Assembly (NCBI GenBank): GCA_030604195.1
Contig: JAUVWI010000029.1
Coordinates: 1 to 41,050, forward strand
DNA: 41,050 nucleotides
Direction of reading: 5' to 3'
From: Spirochaetales bacterium
GTDB taxonomy: Bacteria > Spirochaetota > Spirochaetia > SZUA-6 > DRHE01
This document shows, piece after piece, positions 39,889 through 41,050 of this stretch (position 1 is its first letter; each line of letters opens with the position of its first letter). The notes beneath the pieces are model-generated. The model searched no databases. It was not told the DNA's origin and worked only from the letters and a program-made list of their open reading frames with translations. The position numbers and the translations under genes were made by a program.

Positions 39889-40914
39889 TTGAAGGAAGCC
39901 GCCCTTTATAATATATTGCTAAGAAGCGGGAGGGGCAGCAGTGGGGCAGTTGTGCTTAAAAAGCAGCAAATTATAGGAAAAAAAATAATCGCCGGCCACG
40001 AAGTTCTGGAGCTGGCCGTAAAAGAGGGCTTTCAGCGGGCACACCTTTTAAAGAATGACAATGGCTTCTTCCTGGTATGCGCCCTGTCCAGTTATCGGAA
40101 AGAGCCTGATGATCTCTCCACCTCACAGGAACCCCATGCTTTGATTGCTCCCTTTGCCAGAAGAAATTATTACAAAGAAGCGGTAAAGCGTCTTAAGCGG
40201 ATCGCGGTAAAGATCAGGGAAAAGACCGGTCTGACCAGGCAGGATATCAGAATATTATGTAATTCCAGAGTGCTCGAGAAACCCCTGGCTGTAGCCAGCG
40301 GTTTAGGTTTTTACGGAAAGAACAGCTTGGTCATATCACCCGGGCTGGGTTCTCAATTTATAATTGCTGTAATGTTTATGCCGCTGAAAATTAGCGGAAG
40401 TTGCAATAGCGCGGCAAAGCAGCCAGCAGGGAGCGGCTGCGGAGACTGCCTGGCTTGTATTTCAGCATGTCCGGTCGGCGCAATTATAAAGCCCGGAGTC
40501 ATAGATCAAAAACGCTGCCTGCAATATCTGGCAGCCCGTGCGGATAATTTTACTTTGCCGATAAAAAAAGCCTGGTCATACAGGCTCTACGGCTGCAGGA
40601 GCTGCCAGGAGGTATGCCCCTTTAATAGAGAACTCTCCCTGGAAACTGAAACCGAATTGGGCGCTTTGGGGCCGAGTATTGCCATAAGCAGCATTTTAAG
40701 TTGCCGGCCGGAAGAGATCCGTCAGATGTTCAATGGCACGCAAATGGGACTGTCCTGGGTAGACCCCGTTGCTCTCATACGCAATGGACTGATAGCTGCA
40801 GGGAACCGGCGCAACCCCGGGCTGCTGCCCTATGTAGAGCCATTTGTGGGAAGCTCTAAAGCGGTATTGCGCGAATCCGCCCTTTGGGCGTTAAAAGAAT
40901 TGAAAGAGGCTTAA
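39889..40914 (+). CDS. queG: Epoxyqueuosine reductase (QueG)
   Basis: A QueG-type corrinoid/Fe-S enzyme of up to 341 residues that performs the last step of queuosine synthesis on tRNA, reducing epoxyqueuosine. Visible motifs: VASGLGFYGKNSLVISP (family AGLGWxGKN), the two [4Fe-4S] sites CGDCLACISACPVGAI and YGCRSCQEVCPFN, and a C-terminal HEAT-like segment (LRESALWALKEL). It is slightly short for the family, lacking part of the N-terminal region. The start is uncertain: TTG 39889 is the longest frame, but a plus-strand TATAAT at 39907-39912 would put the transcript start inside it, favouring TTG 39916 or GTG 39952. Divergent from the DUF5312-like gene. Confidence 0.88.
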   Translation: MKEAALYNILLRSGRGSSGAVVLKKQQIIGKKIIAGHEVLELAVKEGFQRAHLLKNDNGFFLVCALSSYRKEPDDLSTSQEPHALIAPFARRNYYKEAVKRLKRIAVKIREKTGLTRQDIRILCNSRVLEKPLAVASGLGFYGKNSLVISPGLGSQFIIAVMFMPLKISGSCNSAAKQPAGSGCGDCLACISACPVGAIIKPGVIDQKRCLQYLAARADNFTLPIKKAWSYRLYGCRSCQEVCPFNRELSLETETELGALGPSIAISSILSCRPEEIRQMFNGTQMGLSWVDPVALIRNGLIAAGNRRNPGLLPYVEPFVGSSKAVLRESALWALKELKEA

Positions 40915-40974
40915 GAATAGTGATTTCCGATCCGGGTGTATTTCCGGTTAGTCCCTGGAGGGGCTGACAAAACT

Positions 40975-41042
40975 GGGTTCCTACGTATGATAGAGCTGGG
41001 GCACAGGGAAAAGCTCCAGCAGATTGATCAGAGGAGGAACCC
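40975..41042 (+). promoter_or_regulatory. Structured leader that can mask a ribosome-binding site
   Basis: GGGTTCCT (40975-40982) is perfectly complementary to AGGAACCC (41035-41042), and the latter includes part of the GAGGAGG ribosome-binding site (41031-41037) of a gene starting at ATG 41047. Inside lies a second stem, GAGCT (40993-40997) with AGCTC (41012-41016). The 132-bp stretch after queG has no other gene. The fold would hide the ribosome-binding site, as in translational riboswitches or autogenously controlled leaders. I do not recognise a known riboswitch class. Confidence 0.45.
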
Positions 41043-41046
41043 GCAA

Positions 41047-41050
41047 TGAT
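41047..41050 (+). CDS. Start of a gene running off the window
   Basis: ATG at 41047-41049 preceded by GAGGAGG at 41031-41037, 9 nt upstream. Only the first codon is inside the window, so the product cannot be named. Confidence 0.4.

Noticed and set aside
40921..41046. tRNA gene, T-box or known riboswitch after queG
   Set aside because: No cloverleaf, T-box TGGNACC sequence or conserved riboswitch core could be found; only generic stems are visible.
1..41050. CRISPR arrays, insertion sequences or phage genes
   Set aside because: No regularly spaced repeats, transposase or integrase motifs were seen; mobile character is only inferred from remnants and composition.

Overview
The window is a bacterial chromosome segment, probably from a strictly anaerobic spirochaete. 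The best taxonomic hint is the protein at 38282-39853, which resembles the spirochaete-restricted DUF5312 family. The redox content (an HdrA/MvhD/Flox/MetFV cluster with no oxygen respiration genes) fits an acetogenic or syntrophic lifestyle. The taxonomic call is an inference; no rRNA, tRNA, CRISPR array or insertion sequence was seen.

Left edge (1-3508, + strand): accessory DNA. It holds a 5'-truncated ketoacid dehydrogenase E1-beta remnant, a VOC-fold protein, a small DUF6506-like protein, and a toxin-antitoxin island. The island has a complete VapBC pair, an AbrB-type antitoxin with a zinc-ribbon PIN toxin, and a broken third antitoxin/PIN pair that stops against the next operon. Base composition swings sharply within it (about 63% versus 30% G+C in two hand-counted 60-nt stretches).

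Central block (3505-18883, - strand): one tightly packed 13-gene operon read from folD down to a Flox-type flavoprotein: folD, hdrA-like, mvhD-like, metV, metF, hdrC, an HdrA-N/NuoE fusion, nuoF, a NuoG-N/HdrA giant, mvhD (floxD), floxC, floxB, floxA. It appears to code for the methylene-THF branch of the Wood-Ljungdahl pathway joined to a flavin-based electron-bifurcating machine with two NAD(P)H entry modules. HdrB is absent. One HdrA is split in two, with a NuoE-NuoF-NuoG(N) cassette sitting exactly in the break.

Middle (19061-26125): an IclR-family regulator faces away from folD. Downstream of it are a PanB homologue with all catalytic residues, an unrecognised 420-residue protein, a DUF3311-like small membrane protein, a sodium:solute symporter and an M20 amidohydrolase. 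iclR and panB share an almost identical KdgR-like operator. I infer a catabolic unit, possibly running PanB in reverse so that methylene-THF enters the neighbouring FolD/MetFV pathway. The symporter/M20 part is AT-rich and looks like a later addition.

Right part (26061-41050): an AraC regulator divergent from a DUF401 transporter, an AAA+/DUF4143 ATPase, a coiled-coil protein, a degenerate PHP-domain membrane protein, an internally deleted queuosine mannosyltransferase gene, a MoeB/ThiF-type enzyme convergent with a two-gene xanthine dehydrogenase, the DUF5312-like protein, and queG. The window ends inside the structured leader of a gene whose ATG is at 41047. Five genes carry a sigma70-type -10 box exactly 6 nt before the start codon, suggesting leaderless mRNAs.
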